From: Treponema sp.
Lineage (GTDB): Bacteria > Spirochaetota > Spirochaetia > Treponematales > Treponemataceae
NCBI GenBank assembly: GCA_017449285.1
Contig: JAFSJX010000007.1
Coordinates: 1-45,849 of the forward strand
Direction: 5' to 3'
DNA: 45,849 bases
This document shows positions 31,856 through 40,004 of this stretch, one piece after another (position 1 is the first letter of the stretch; the number at the start of each line of letters is the position of its first letter). Below the pieces are notes generated by a model, which was not told the origin of the DNA, ran no database searches, and saw only the letters and a list, made by a program, of their open reading frames with translations. Both the position numbers and the translations under genes were made by a program.

Positions 31856-31884
31856 TTGACCACGGTGATTTTTAGTGGTATTAT
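31856..31884 (+). promoter_or_regulatory. Strong promoter before the DUF4160 relic
   Basis: TTGACC (31856-31861), 17 bases, TATTAT (31879-31884), and then ATG at 31891 only six bases later. No Shine-Dalgarno. Confidence 0.7.
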
Positions 31885-31890
31885 TTTTTT

Positions 31891-32124
31891 ATGCCAAACG
31901 TTTTTTCGGAAAAAGGCTACCGATTTTTCTTCTTTTCAAATGAAGGCTCGCCTTTAGAGCCATGCCACATTCATGTACGAAAAAACGGTAATCTTGCCAA
32001 ATTTTGGGTTTCTGATAAAATTAATCCTATGGATTTTCTGCCGAAGATTTGAACGAAGCAGGGAAATTGGCTGCAAAGCATATCGTTAAGATAAAGAAGG
32101 CTTGGAATGAATTTTTCAGTTGAA
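31891..32124 (+). pseudogene. Frameshifted DUF4160 protein
   Basis: The start is intact: MPNVFSEKGYRFFFFSNEG, then PCHIHVRKNGNLAKFWVSD, the DUF4160 signature. After INPMDF the frame runs into a stop at about 32050. In the +1 frame the family's C-terminal helix continues: SAEDLNEAGKLAAKHIVK and KKAWNEFFS, ending at 32122-32124. A small deletion between INP and GFSA-like sequence accounts for it. DUF4160 usually pairs with DUF2442 in toxin-antitoxin-like units, and here the partner overlaps its 3' end by about 17 bases. Confidence 0.8.
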
Positions 32125-32373
32125 AATGTACGCGCTCAACGGGTATGGTTTGATAAAAATAATCTTTGGCTTGCACTTGTGGACGGTCGGCAACTTTCCA
32201 TACCAAAAATATATTTTTCTCGGTTAAAAGATGCCTCGGAAGAATCCCTTGCCAACTATTCGCTTTCGGGTGGCGGTATCGGTATTCACTGGGATTCGCT
32301 TGATGAAGATTTGTTCGTGCCAAACCTGTTGCTTGGAATTAACGCCGTGACTAAAAAATCGGTATCAGCATAA
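32107..32373 (+). CDS. DUF2442 protein (antitoxin-like partner)
   Basis: An 88-residue protein with the DUF2442 core: VRAQRVWFDKNNLWLALVDGRQLSIPKIYFSRL and the C-terminal GIGIHWDSLDEDLFVPNLL. It is intact although the DUF4160 partner is broken. Its frame overlaps the end of that partner, so in the ancestral form the two would be coupled. The function of the pair is not settled; a DNA-binding or antitoxin role is commonly proposed for DUF2442. Confidence 0.85.
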   Translation: MNFSVENVRAQRVWFDKNNLWLALVDGRQLSIPKIYFSRLKDASEESLANYSLSGGGIGIHWDSLDEDLFVPNLLLGINAVTKKSVSA

Positions 32374-32374
32374 G

Positions 32375-33655
32375 ATGATTTTGTCCGCCACGCTTTCAAA
32401 ACCGACTGCCGCTGTTTGCGATAGATTGGGAAATGATTTTGTCCGCATAAAAATAAAATTGCTCACCGCAAGCAAATCTTCCGCTGATGAGCCACGCTAT
32501 TTTGCGGAACTCTTCACCAAGACGCAAGTGTTCCACAAAAAATTGACGGCGGCGGAAGTGGACGATTTTTTGGCGGCGCATGCGGGAACGACGTTCCACG
32601 CATGTGTGGAACGGACGGAAACCGAAGAAATCACGATTTTGGCGAACAAAAAAGGCAAGGTGACTCGTCTAGTAAAACCATTAGTTCAACTTCAGTCACA
32701 AGTCGCAAAGGCAAATGCACCTGCAAGTGAATCACACGGAAAAAGGAACGAAAACACGGCAACTTTTCAAATCGGCAGAATTCCGTCTGATTCGCTCAAT
32801 CGAACAAAACATTACATCATTCCCGAAGGTGAGCCCGTACCGTTTCTCGTCCACCTCGGCGTGATGACTGCGCAGGGAAAAGTGATTGCGGCAAAATACG
32901 ACAAATTCCGCCAGATAAATCGCTTTTTGGAATACGTGGACGACATTCTTTCCGATTTGCTTTCCGCCCATGCAAAAGACGGTATTGGCGCGCTCGAAAA
33001 TAGCACAAACACACAAGCCTCACCGCTTCATATCGTAGATTTTGGCTCAGGAAAATCGTACCTTACCTTTGCGGTGCATTATTTTCTTACGGAAATACGC
33101 CATGTTGCCTGTGAGATAACTGGTCTTGACCTGAAAGAAGATGTGATAGCCTACTGTAACCGTCTCGCATCCCAGTGCAACTGCAAGAACCTGCATTTTA
33201 AGGTGGGAGACATTTCTCAATATGGCGAAAAATCCCGCCCCGATTTGGTGATTACGCTCCACGCCTGTGACACGGCAACCGACTATGCGCTTCATTACGC
33301 GATTACGCACGAAGCGACCGCCATATTAAGCGTTCCCTGTTGCCAGCACGAATTGAACGGACAGTTGAAATATAACAAAGATTCCCCGTTCGCGCCACTT
33401 TTGAAGCACGGCATTTTAAAAGAACGCTTTTCCGCACTTGCCACGGACGCACTCCGCGCAGAATATCTAGAAGCGGCGGGCTATAAAGTGCAGGTGCTGG
33501 AATTTATTGACATAAGCCACACGCCAAAAAACCTGCTGATTCGCGCAGTGAAAAAACAAGAAGCTGAGCGTAGCCGAAATGCGCGGACTGAAGCAGATGC
33601 GTTTACCGATGCGCTGGGTGTTTCGCAGACGTTAGGAAAACTATTGGGGTCTTAG
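32375..33655 (+). CDS. SAM-dependent methyltransferase (PCCQHELN type)
   Basis: A 426-residue methyltransferase. Residues about 150-200 have HYIIPEGEPVPFLVHLGVM; motif I is DFGSGKSYLTFAVHYFL near 222; ITGLDLKEDVIAYC follows; and VITLHACDTATDYALHYAI with SVPCCQHELNGQL are characteristic of a distinct family related to eukaryotic GSTCD/METTL25-type proteins. The substrate is unknown, tRNA being a reasonable guess. The ATG is two bases after the DUF2442 stop. The N-terminal 130 residues are a poorly conserved extra domain. Confidence 0.85.
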   Translation: MILSATLSKPTAAVCDRLGNDFVRIKIKLLTASKSSADEPRYFAELFTKTQVFHKKLTAAEVDDFLAAHAGTTFHACVERTETEEITILANKKGKVTRLVKPLVQLQSQVAKANAPASESHGKRNENTATFQIGRIPSDSLNRTKHYIIPEGEPVPFLVHLGVMTAQGKVIAAKYDKFRQINRFLEYVDDILSDLLSAHAKDGIGALENSTNTQASPLHIVDFGSGKSYLTFAVHYFLTEIRHVACEITGLDLKEDVIAYCNRLASQCNCKNLHFKVGDISQYGEKSRPDLVITLHACDTATDYALHYAITHEATAILSVPCCQHELNGQLKYNKDSPFAPLLKHGILKERFSALATDALRAEYLEAAGYKVQVLEFIDISHTPKNLLIRAVKKQEAERSRNARTEADAFTDALGVSQTLGKLLGS

Positions 33656-33681
33656 GGCTGAAAAGTAAACAAATTGCCCTA
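33653..33681. repeat. Short TAGGGC/GCCCTA inverted repeat at the methyltransferase stop
   Basis: TAGGGC (33653-33658) begins with the methyltransferase stop codon and GCCCTA (33676-33681) closes it; 17 bases lie between. The ends match those of the larger elements at 9345 and 20164, so this may be a minimal member of that family. Confidence 0.55.
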
Positions 33682-33689
33682 GGCGAAGG

Positions 33690-33749
33690 GGGGGGATGTG
33701 GTGAAGACCGCGCAGCGGGCTGAACCCCAGGGGGGATACTTCCCCCCTA
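33690..33749 (+). repeat. Hairpin repeat element (copy A)
   Basis: An AGGGGGGA-TACT-TCCCCCCT hairpin (33729-33736, 33741-33748) is preceded by GTGGTGAAGACC and GGGCTGAACCCC. The same arrangement occurs on the opposite strand at 36055-36110. The TAG stop of the HAD gene (minus strand) comes from the element's last bases. Confidence 0.72.
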
Positions 33750-34583
33750 CAAAACCCACTTCCGTAAAAACTGCCCCACGCCGTCATGCTCATTGTCGTA
33801 TTCTGTTACGTAGCGGGCAAGTTTTTGGATAGCGGAAAGTCCGTTTTTCATGGCGACAGAATGATGTGCAAGGCGAATCATGCTTTCGTCGTTCATGCTG
33901 TCGCCGAATGACATCGTATTTTCCTGCGGAATGTTCAAGATTTTCGCCAGTTCAAGCAGGGCTTCGCCTTTTCCGCAGTGCGACGGCATGATTTCCAGAA
34001 AATACGGCTTGCTTACGAAAATCACGGCTTTGTCGCCCAAATCGCGCTTTAAGTCGGCTTGCAGTTCTTGCAGTGCAGCAGGGTCGCCGGGAATGACCAT
34101 CTTGCTCTGTCCGTCTTTGATAAAGTCAGCAAAATCATCGCGCACCTGCATATTCAGTCCGCAGAGTTTTACATCAACGCGCGTCCATTCGTTGTCTTTT
34201 GAGGGATAAATCGTGGCGGAGTCATACACCTGACAGGGAAGCCCGCGTTTTTCTGCCTCGTGATAGGCATACAAAAGCACCTCTCCGTCAACTTTGCGCG
34301 TGTAAATCTGCTGACGAATATGCATATCAAAAATGGTCGCCCCGTTCATCGCAATAATGTATCGACCCGCCTGCGTTCCCGCAATGTCCAACTGCCGCAC
34401 ATAGGGCAAAATCGCGTTTTCTGCTCGCCCCGAACACAGCACCACATAAATTCCCCGCGCCGCACATTCCTGCAAAGCGGCAACCGTAAGCGGCGTGATT
34501 TTTAGGTCATGGGTCAAAAGCGTGTCGTCCAAATCCAGCGCAATAATATTTGCACCAAGTTTTTTCTGCGGCAGTTTCGTCAT
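33747..34583 (-). CDS. Cof-type HAD-family phosphatase
   Basis: A 278-residue HAD-IIB hydrolase. Motif I is LDLDDTLL (nucleophile Asp), motif II is CSGRAE, motif III Lys lies before KPYFLEIMPSHCGKGEAL, and motif IV is FGDSMNDESMI. The C2 cap lies between motifs II and III. It dephosphorylates a small phosphorylated metabolite, which cannot be named. The start at 34583 follows TGG-TATACT by nine bases; the earlier in-frame extension to 34676 has no support. Confidence 0.93.
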   Translation of the reverse strand: MTKLPQKKLGANIIALDLDDTLLTHDLKITPLTVAALQECAARGIYVVLCSGRAENAILPYVRQLDIAGTQAGRYIIAMNGATIFDMHIRQQIYTRKVDGEVLLYAYHEAEKRGLPCQVYDSATIYPSKDNEWTRVDVKLCGLNMQVRDDFADFIKDGQSKMVIPGDPAALQELQADLKRDLGDKAVIFVSKPYFLEIMPSHCGKGEALLELAKILNIPQENTMSFGDSMNDESMIRLAHHSVAMKNGLSAIQKLARYVTEYDNEHDGVGQFLRKWVL

Positions 34584-34710
34584 ACGCCTTTGAGTATACC
34601 ACGACAGCGGCAAAATTGTAACCCATTCTGAACACCGTGCAAACGCATTCAAATGACTATGTTTTGCCCCCGCCATTGCACCTATTCCCGTTTCTTGCTA
34701 TTATTACGCA

Positions 34711-36051
34711 ATGTTTAGAAATCGTTTTCCCCTCATTTTCATATTCGCGGCTTGTCTGCTCCTATCTTTCTCTCCGCTCTTTTCGCAGACCGCACACGCA
34801 GAATCTGTTTCGGCGGATTCAGAACCAAATTCTTCACAGTCAGAACCAAATTCTTCACAGTCAGAACCAGTTTCCGCACAGCCTGTCATCACTGAAATCA
34901 AAATCACCGGGCTTAAAAAGACAAAACCAGCCTATATGCAACAAGTTCTGGAAAAATACAAGGGCGTTCCCATCACGCAGATTGACCTTGACGAAGTGGA
35001 GACGACCTTACAGGCAGAAGGACTTTTTTCCGAAAGCGAAGCCGAAATCACCCGCAACGAAAATGGCGAGCTGATACTTTCCGTCACCGTCACTGAAAAA
35101 ATCTCGTTCATTCCCCTGCCATTCCTTTCGTATTCAAGCAGCACTGGATTTATGGGCGGACTTATGCTGATGGACACCAATGCATTCGGCGTAAAAGACC
35201 AATACATTGTCGGAGGCATTTTTTCTGGCAGTATGCAGATGGGAGTCATGTCATTCTCAAAGCCGTCTCTTTCGCGCACAAAACCAGGTTTTTCAATCAA
35301 CGGTTCGTTTATGCATCGGGACAACACTTTTCAGGACACAGATGAAAAAACTTTCCTCGAATACGAAAACATCGGCGCAAGCGCAACTTTTTCGATAACC
35401 GACAAAATCACCGAACACGCTTCCGTAAACGCAGGAATCCGCTACAATTATATGAACATTTCTTACGAAGACGAGTATGCCGCCTACGAAAACGAACTGG
35501 AAACCTATCATGCAATTTCTTTGCTCGGTGGCTGGGGAATAAAATATCCTGTGCTGAACGAATGGTTTCTTTCCACAAAAAGCGCGCGCCTAAACGGAGA
35601 ACTGATTTTCCTTACCAGCGGCAAAAAATCATGGTCACTAAGCGGACAAATCGTAATCCAGCAGCAACTCCCGCTTCCCCGATTCCGTCTTTTGGCACAA
35701 GGCTCGGTTCTCTACACGCGCGACTTGCAAATTTCCCAGTGGCAGACTCAAAACGCCATCGGAACGACCATTCTTCCCGCAAAATTCCACGCCCCGCAAC
35801 TGGCTGGCTCTACGCTCGGACTTGAAATCGGAGTGCTAAAAACAAAAGTCGCGACAATTTCCGTCTACGGACAGTACGAACTGGCAATGGCAAAAGACCG
35901 CACCGATGAACGCACGCTTAGCCAAGGCTATTCCGCCGGCGCAAAAATGTATCTCTCAAAAATCGCGTTCCCCGCAATGGCTTTCGGACTCTCACACAAC
36001 GTCACAAAGCAAAAAGCAAAATTTTCCGTTGCATTCGGCATGGGATTTTAG
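34711..36051 (+). CDS. Outer-membrane protein with one POTRA domain and a beta-barrel
   Basis: A 446-residue protein. Signal peptide to about residue 31 (QTAHA), then a Ser/Gln/Pro linker made of three 7-residue repeats (SEPNSSQ, SEPNSSQ, SEPVSAQ). A single POTRA-like domain follows (VITEIKITGLKKTKP, to LILSVTVTEK). The rest is a barrel, with FLSYSSSTGFMGGLMLMDTNAFG like the Omp85 start and a final aromatic Phe (FGMGF). It is related to BamA/TamA but much shorter, with one POTRA only. Possible roles are assembly or export of one partner. TATTAT is six bases before the ATG, with no Shine-Dalgarno. Confidence 0.82.
   Translation: MFRNRFPLIFIFAACLLLSFSPLFSQTAHAESVSADSEPNSSQSEPNSSQSEPVSAQPVITEIKITGLKKTKPAYMQQVLEKYKGVPITQIDLDEVETTLQAEGLFSESEAEITRNENGELILSVTVTEKISFIPLPFLSYSSSTGFMGGLMLMDTNAFGVKDQYIVGGIFSGSMQMGVMSFSKPSLSRTKPGFSINGSFMHRDNTFQDTDEKTFLEYENIGASATFSITDKITEHASVNAGIRYNYMNISYEDEYAAYENELETYHAISLLGGWGIKYPVLNEWFLSTKSARLNGELIFLTSGKKSWSLSGQIVIQQQLPLPRFRLLAQGSVLYTRDLQISQWQTQNAIGTTILPAKFHAPQLAGSTLGLEIGVLKTKVATISVYGQYELAMAKDRTDERTLSQGYSAGAKMYLSKIAFPAMAFGLSHNVTKQKAKFSVAFGMGF
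34819..34881 (+). repeat. Three 21-bp tandem repeats
   Basis: Units at 34819-34839, 34840-34860 and 34861-34881 encode the linker repeats of the POTRA-barrel protein. The first two are identical and the third is degenerate. Copy number could vary by slippage and stay in frame. Confidence 0.85.
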
Positions 36052-36139
36052 TTTTAGGAGGGGCGAAGTCTCGCCCCTGGGCTCAGCCACCGTCTTCGCC
36101 ACACCCCACTCTCCTACGGGGCAAGCCCCTTAAAATCCC
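36042..36139. repeat. Hairpin repeat element (copy B) within 9-bp inverted flanks
   Basis: GGGATTTTA (36042-36050) and TAAAATCCC (36131-36139) flank the region, the left arm forming the last codons and stop of the POTRA-barrel gene. Inside, on the minus strand, is AGGGGCGA-GACT-TCGCCCCT, homologous to the copy at 33690 but with one base pair of the stem exchanged. The region lies between convergent genes and may end transcription on both strands, though there is no T-run. Confidence 0.72.
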
Positions 36140-36141
36140 CG

Positions 36142-37845
36142 TTATTCTGTCCGCCAATCAGTGCCGTTTTTTCCGCTGAACACACGCACACGGCATTTCT
36201 GTCTGCCACAATGTTGCACAAAAAAAGGCAAATCCGTCGCGTACTCGCTCATAATGTCATCAGGATGAAAACGCAATGTAAGATGCGTTTCTTTCCCCGT
36301 GGCAGTGCAACGGCTGACCGCATTGTTCATTAGAATAAAATCTTCACAAGCAGGAAGCAGTTTATCCAAATGCCGTGCCTTATACTGAGCGCGAACAAAT
36401 TCCAGTTGCATCGTGTCATTGTCGTTTGCCGCAGGTACAGCGGATTTTACAATCTCCTGCGCAAATTCCTCAAAAAATGCGCTCGGCTTTTTGTGCAACG
36501 GAAACAGCATCGTATTGAACCACGGCACAGCACGACCGTCATTGTAAAAAAGATTCACCGCCCGCGCAAGTTTTTCCGCCTTTGACAAATCCCTCTCGCT
36601 AAATTGCGGCGTTTTCAGCACATGGTACGGCGGCATCTGCTCCCATTCCATACCGAATCCCGCCGCATCATCGTGCAAAGTCGTTCCTGGCAAAACGCTC
36701 AGACAGAACAATTCCAGATTGTTGGGATAAAGCGACAAGGCAAAATCAATGCTCTTGCAAAAGCCCGCATACGTGTCTCCGGGAAGCCCGTAAATCAAAT
36801 CAAACCCAAATGTCACGCCCGCCTCATTCAGATAGCCAATGTTCCGCACGAATATTTTTTTATCCAACGTACGGTGTACATTTTTAAGCACGGCAGGGTC
36901 GGCACTTTGCAAACCAATCTGAAGCGCACACGGAATTGTTGCAAAAGCGCGGGCAAGTTCACGGTCAATAAATTCGGCACGAGCCTCAAAGTAAAAGAAC
37001 ATTCCCGGTGCTTTTTTTGCGATAGTTCGGAGCATCTGTACGGCGCGTTGTTTGTTCGCATTGTAGGTAGGGTCAAGCACAAACACCTGAAGAATCTTTT
37101 TTGCCGCGAACAACTCAATTTCCTTTTCCAGCCGCTCCATCGGAAAATATGCGATTTTCTGTTCGCCTTTGCTTTCATAGCAGTACGAGCATTTAAACGG
37201 ACACCCCCGCGCTAGTTCCCACAACGCACCGCCATATTTGCTCACGTCAAGCGTACCGTCCAAATAAGGAGAAGAAAGTTCATTCGGCAGACACGGAAGC
37301 GCGCGTCCCGCACCCTGTTTTGTGGAAACGGCATACACGCCCGCAATCGGCTTGTAATTTTTAGCATTATCCTGCAAAAACAATTCCGCAAGCAACGCAG
37401 GAACTGCACCCTCACCCTGCCCCGCAATCGTGTAATCAAACTGAGTAAAAACTGCGGGATTTGCCGTTACTTCTGGTCCGCCTGCAATGCACACCACATC
37501 GGGAAGCAATTTTTTCACCTCATGCGCCACTGTTTCCAGCAGCACATGATTCCACACGTACACGCTAAAGCACACCGCAACAGGCGCACAGTCCTGCTGA
37601 ACTGTTTTCCGCTCCACATCCGCAGACACGCCTAAAAGCGCGCGGGCAATATACGCCGCCTTTTCCGCATCATCGGTTAGCCGACACAACGCGGCATCTT
37701 CCAACGAAAAATCACGCAGTTCCACGGCAAAATGCCCTGTAGTCTGTGGCGAAGATTTTATTGCGCTTGCAATACACGCCGCACCCAAAGGCATTGCCTG
37801 TGGCGAAGTTTCAACAAGTAGCGTTGTGCAGATAATTTTTTTCAT
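36142..37845 (-). CDS. B12-binding-domain radical SAM protein
   Basis: A 567-residue protein. The N-terminal 180 residues are a cobalamin-binding Rossmann-like domain (PLGAACIASAIK, CIAGGPEVTANP, YTIAGQGEGAVPAL). The radical SAM core has ARGCPFKCSYC (C-x3-C-x2-C) and DLIYGLPGDTYAGF. The C-terminal 150 residues are of the DUF4080 kind (NFxYNDGRAVPW). Anaerobic enzymes of this group act on cell-envelope, heme or tRNA substrates; none is indicated here. ATG 37845 is chosen for the conserved MKKIICTTLL start; the codons from 37869 are not supported. Confidence 0.9.
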   Translation of the reverse strand: MKKIICTTLLVETSPQAMPLGAACIASAIKSSPQTTGHFAVELRDFSLEDAALCRLTDDAEKAAYIARALLGVSADVERKTVQQDCAPVAVCFSVYVWNHVLLETVAHEVKKLLPDVVCIAGGPEVTANPAVFTQFDYTIAGQGEGAVPALLAELFLQDNAKNYKPIAGVYAVSTKQGAGRALPCLPNELSSPYLDGTLDVSKYGGALWELARGCPFKCSYCYESKGEQKIAYFPMERLEKEIELFAAKKILQVFVLDPTYNANKQRAVQMLRTIAKKAPGMFFYFEARAEFIDRELARAFATIPCALQIGLQSADPAVLKNVHRTLDKKIFVRNIGYLNEAGVTFGFDLIYGLPGDTYAGFCKSIDFALSLYPNNLELFCLSVLPGTTLHDDAAGFGMEWEQMPPYHVLKTPQFSERDLSKAEKLARAVNLFYNDGRAVPWFNTMLFPLHKKPSAFFEEFAQEIVKSAVPAANDNDTMQLEFVRAQYKARHLDKLLPACEDFILMNNAVSRCTATGKETHLTLRFHPDDIMSEYATDLPFFVQHCGRQKCRVRVFSGKNGTDWRTE

Positions 37846-37861
37846 GCGTATACAGTCGCGT

Positions 37862-37879
37862 GGCGGCAAAGATGCCGCC
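37862..37879. repeat. GC-rich hairpin upstream of the radical SAM gene
   Basis: GGCGGCA (37862-37868) and TGCCGCC (37873-37879) around AAGA, between the purO stop and the radical SAM start. It may terminate purO transcription, though no T-run follows. Confidence 0.5.
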
Positions 37880-37939
37880 TGAAAAACGAGACAGAAGCGG
37901 ATGTTTCTGTCAAACTAAAAAGTGACAGGAGGCCAGTTT

Positions 37940-38656
37940 TTAGTTCTTGTTTTTGTTTACGATTCGGTCTTCCCATGTGCTGCTCGCAATATCAATGAAG
38001 CGAACAAAAAGAGACACCTTGTTTTCTTCGTTCAATGAATTCCATACATTCTGCGTAAAGGCATCAATGTCACCCTCAATTTTGACCAATTCTGGCTCAC
38101 CCTCAAAACTGGGAAGAGGATTTCCATCGCCCATGTATGTATGGATAAAGCGACCAACGCCTGCCTTGGGATTTGAATAGGCATAAGTAAAACGGTTGCA
38201 ACTTGCGGGGTCTCCGTCATCGCTCTTGAGAATCGACATCGCAAAGTTGTAGTCACCATCTGCCACATGCATAATACCGCTGATACGGGGCGTGTAGTTA
38301 GGCGCATCCGGCTCAAATTCGCGGCAACGCAAACTATGCTCAAAGGTCTGCTGTTTGTCCATATTCTCATAAATCGTATCCGTCTGGTCACCGTTGGTGA
38401 CAATCGTTTTATTTCCCAGAACACGAACAGGCGCATAGATAATCAAGCTGGGGTCTTTCATCTTGCTAGGGTCGAATGCCTGTGTACGAATTCCTGCGCC
38501 GTCCTTTACAAACACACGGTTACGGCTGTTTTCGCTACGCCCCATAATGAAATATGCAGTGACGGCTTTTTTTCCGTCCTCACTGCGCCCAATAACGATA
38601 CCGCGTCCTGGGTACGTTGTCGCAGAAAGTGCTGATTCGAGTGATTTTAATTTCAT
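37940..38656 (-). CDS. purO: IMP cyclohydrolase, PurO type
   Basis: A 238-residue member of the archaeal-type IMP cyclohydrolase family that closes FAICAR to IMP, the last step of purine synthesis. Characteristic segments are YPGRGIVIGRSEDGKKAVTAYFIMGRSENSRNRVF, PSLIIYAPVR and SPRIxGI-like PRISGIMHVADGDYNFAM. No other purine gene is near. TAGGAGAT precedes the ATG; the promoter is TTGCGC, 17 bases, CATAAT. The bacterial family could have a related but not identical substrate. Confidence 0.87.
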   Translation of the reverse strand: MKLKSLESALSATTYPGRGIVIGRSEDGKKAVTAYFIMGRSENSRNRVFVKDGAGIRTQAFDPSKMKDPSLIIYAPVRVLGNKTIVTNGDQTDTIYENMDKQQTFEHSLRCREFEPDAPNYTPRISGIMHVADGDYNFAMSILKSDDGDPASCNRFTYAYSNPKAGVGRFIHTYMGDGNPLPSFEGEPELVKIEGDIDAFTQNVWNSLNEENKVSLFVRFIDIASSTWEDRIVNKNKN

Positions 38657-38666
38657 AGAAAATCTC

Positions 38667-38708
38667 CTATTTCCTTTGTATTATGAATGGAAATAGCATT
38701 TGGCGCAA
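38667..38708 (-). promoter_or_regulatory. purO promoter with an inverted repeat around the -10
   Basis: TTGCGC (38708 to 38703) and CATAAT (38685 to 38680) are 17 bases apart on the minus strand. CTATTTCC (38667-38674) and GGAAATAG (38689-38696) flank the -10 symmetrically, a plausible operator for a purine-responsive repressor. Confidence 0.55.
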
Positions 38709-38759
38709 GGGGCAGGGCAAACGCATATATCGACACACAAAAATCTGACAATCTTTGTG

Positions 38760-40004
38760 CTAAAATCCGATTTTTACGCCAGTGTATACGCCAGCACCTG
38801 TATAATTAAAACTATTTACGAAACTTGCGCCACGCAATGATGCTTTTATGTCAATCTGGACGACCTTAAAGTTCAGCATAAATCCAATCTGTTGGAAAAA
38901 CACTTTGTTTTCATAAGCCGTGGCGAAATTCAAGCCAACAATATTAAACAGCGCAAATTCCGCGCCTAAGAAGTATTCTGGGTATACCATTACATCACTT
39001 GTATAGGGTCTGCGCACAACCAGAGCCAGTTTCGGGCGGAACGTACACCATTTGCCAAAAGGTCGCCACGCCGCTTCTGCCCCAAGCCTAAATGGTCGCC
39101 ACACTTTCTTCGGGGTAACGCTGCTATACATAATGTCGCTCAGATGATAATCCATTTCGTACAAATCGCTTTTTTTGTCCATCAGGTTACTAAGCAGATT
39201 GTCACCTGTAAACGAAGCCGTCAGTTTTTCCCGCATCATATAATCGACTTTTCCCGGCCAAATAGGAAGCCGTGTAAAAACACCCACATCAAGAGACTCC
39301 AACAACTGACGTTCCACTTCAACGGCAATATCAAATCCACCTTTGTGCAGGGCTTCGGCAATATCGCTTCCTATATCGCTGCCAGAAAACGTATTTTTGA
39401 CATACGGTTTTGTACACATCGTCGAATAGACATCTACCGTTGCCTCTGCGGTTGCCCGTATCCGACCAGAAGAATCCGTGTTAATATCTACTGTGCCAGT
39501 CGTATCTCCCACGTACAAAAGCGGAACATAATATGAGGGTGTAACCGTCAAACCATACGTCTGACGAATCACCGTGTGAAAAGAAAACGAAAGGTCAAAG
39601 AAAACATCGCCGTAACTAGATGTCTCATACGTATTGTGTTCACCTGCAGAAAAACCAGAGCCAAGGAAATCAAACAAATCTTTTCCGAACGTAATATTTC
39701 CGCTGCCTTCCAAATTAGCAGAAAAACCAAGCCTTAAATCTGGACGGATATTTACATTCAGAAAATTCTGCTCATGGACGGAAAAATCAACGGAAAGTCC
39801 CTTATTAGGCAACTCCTTTGCAATCTTCTGCAAATTAAGCGCAATCTGCTTGGTCATTATCTGGTCAACTGAAAAATAATTGTTTGATACCGCCGCTTCC
39901 GATGCCACGCCAAATTCAATAAAACGAACAGGCTTGTATAATTCTGCGGAGACAAGCGCAAAAAGAGAACCTATAACTATTGAACAAAAAATCTTTTTTA
40001 CCAT
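38760..40004 (-). CDS. Outer-membrane barrel protein paired with the 978-residue lipoprotein
   Basis: A 414-residue protein: signal peptide (FALVSA then ELYKPVRFIEFG), a long run of alternating strands, and a C-terminal Phe (VYTGVKIGF). Its N-terminus includes the soluble-looking helix MTKQIALNLQKIAKELPN. Repeated treponemal barrels of this type have no firm function. The ATG at 40004 overlaps the end of the upstream lipoprotein gene by seven bases, so they are strictly co-expressed. Confidence 0.78.
   Translation of the reverse strand: MVKKIFCSIVIGSLFALVSAELYKPVRFIEFGVASEAAVSNNYFSVDQIMTKQIALNLQKIAKELPNKGLSVDFSVHEQNFLNVNIRPDLRLGFSANLEGSGNITFGKDLFDFLGSGFSAGEHNTYETSSYGDVFFDLSFSFHTVIRQTYGLTVTPSYYVPLLYVGDTTGTVDINTDSSGRIRATAEATVDVYSTMCTKPYVKNTFSGSDIGSDIAEALHKGGFDIAVEVERQLLESLDVGVFTRLPIWPGKVDYMMREKLTASFTGDNLLSNLMDKKSDLYEMDYHLSDIMYSSVTPKKVWRPFRLGAEAAWRPFGKWCTFRPKLALVVRRPYTSDVMVYPEYFLGAEFALFNIVGLNFATAYENKVFFQQIGFMLNFKVVQIDIKASLRGASFVNSFNYTGAGVYTGVKIGF

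Noticed and set aside
36042..36139. Rho-independent terminator between convergent genes
   Set aside because: The hairpins have no following T-run on either strand; kept as a repeat element.
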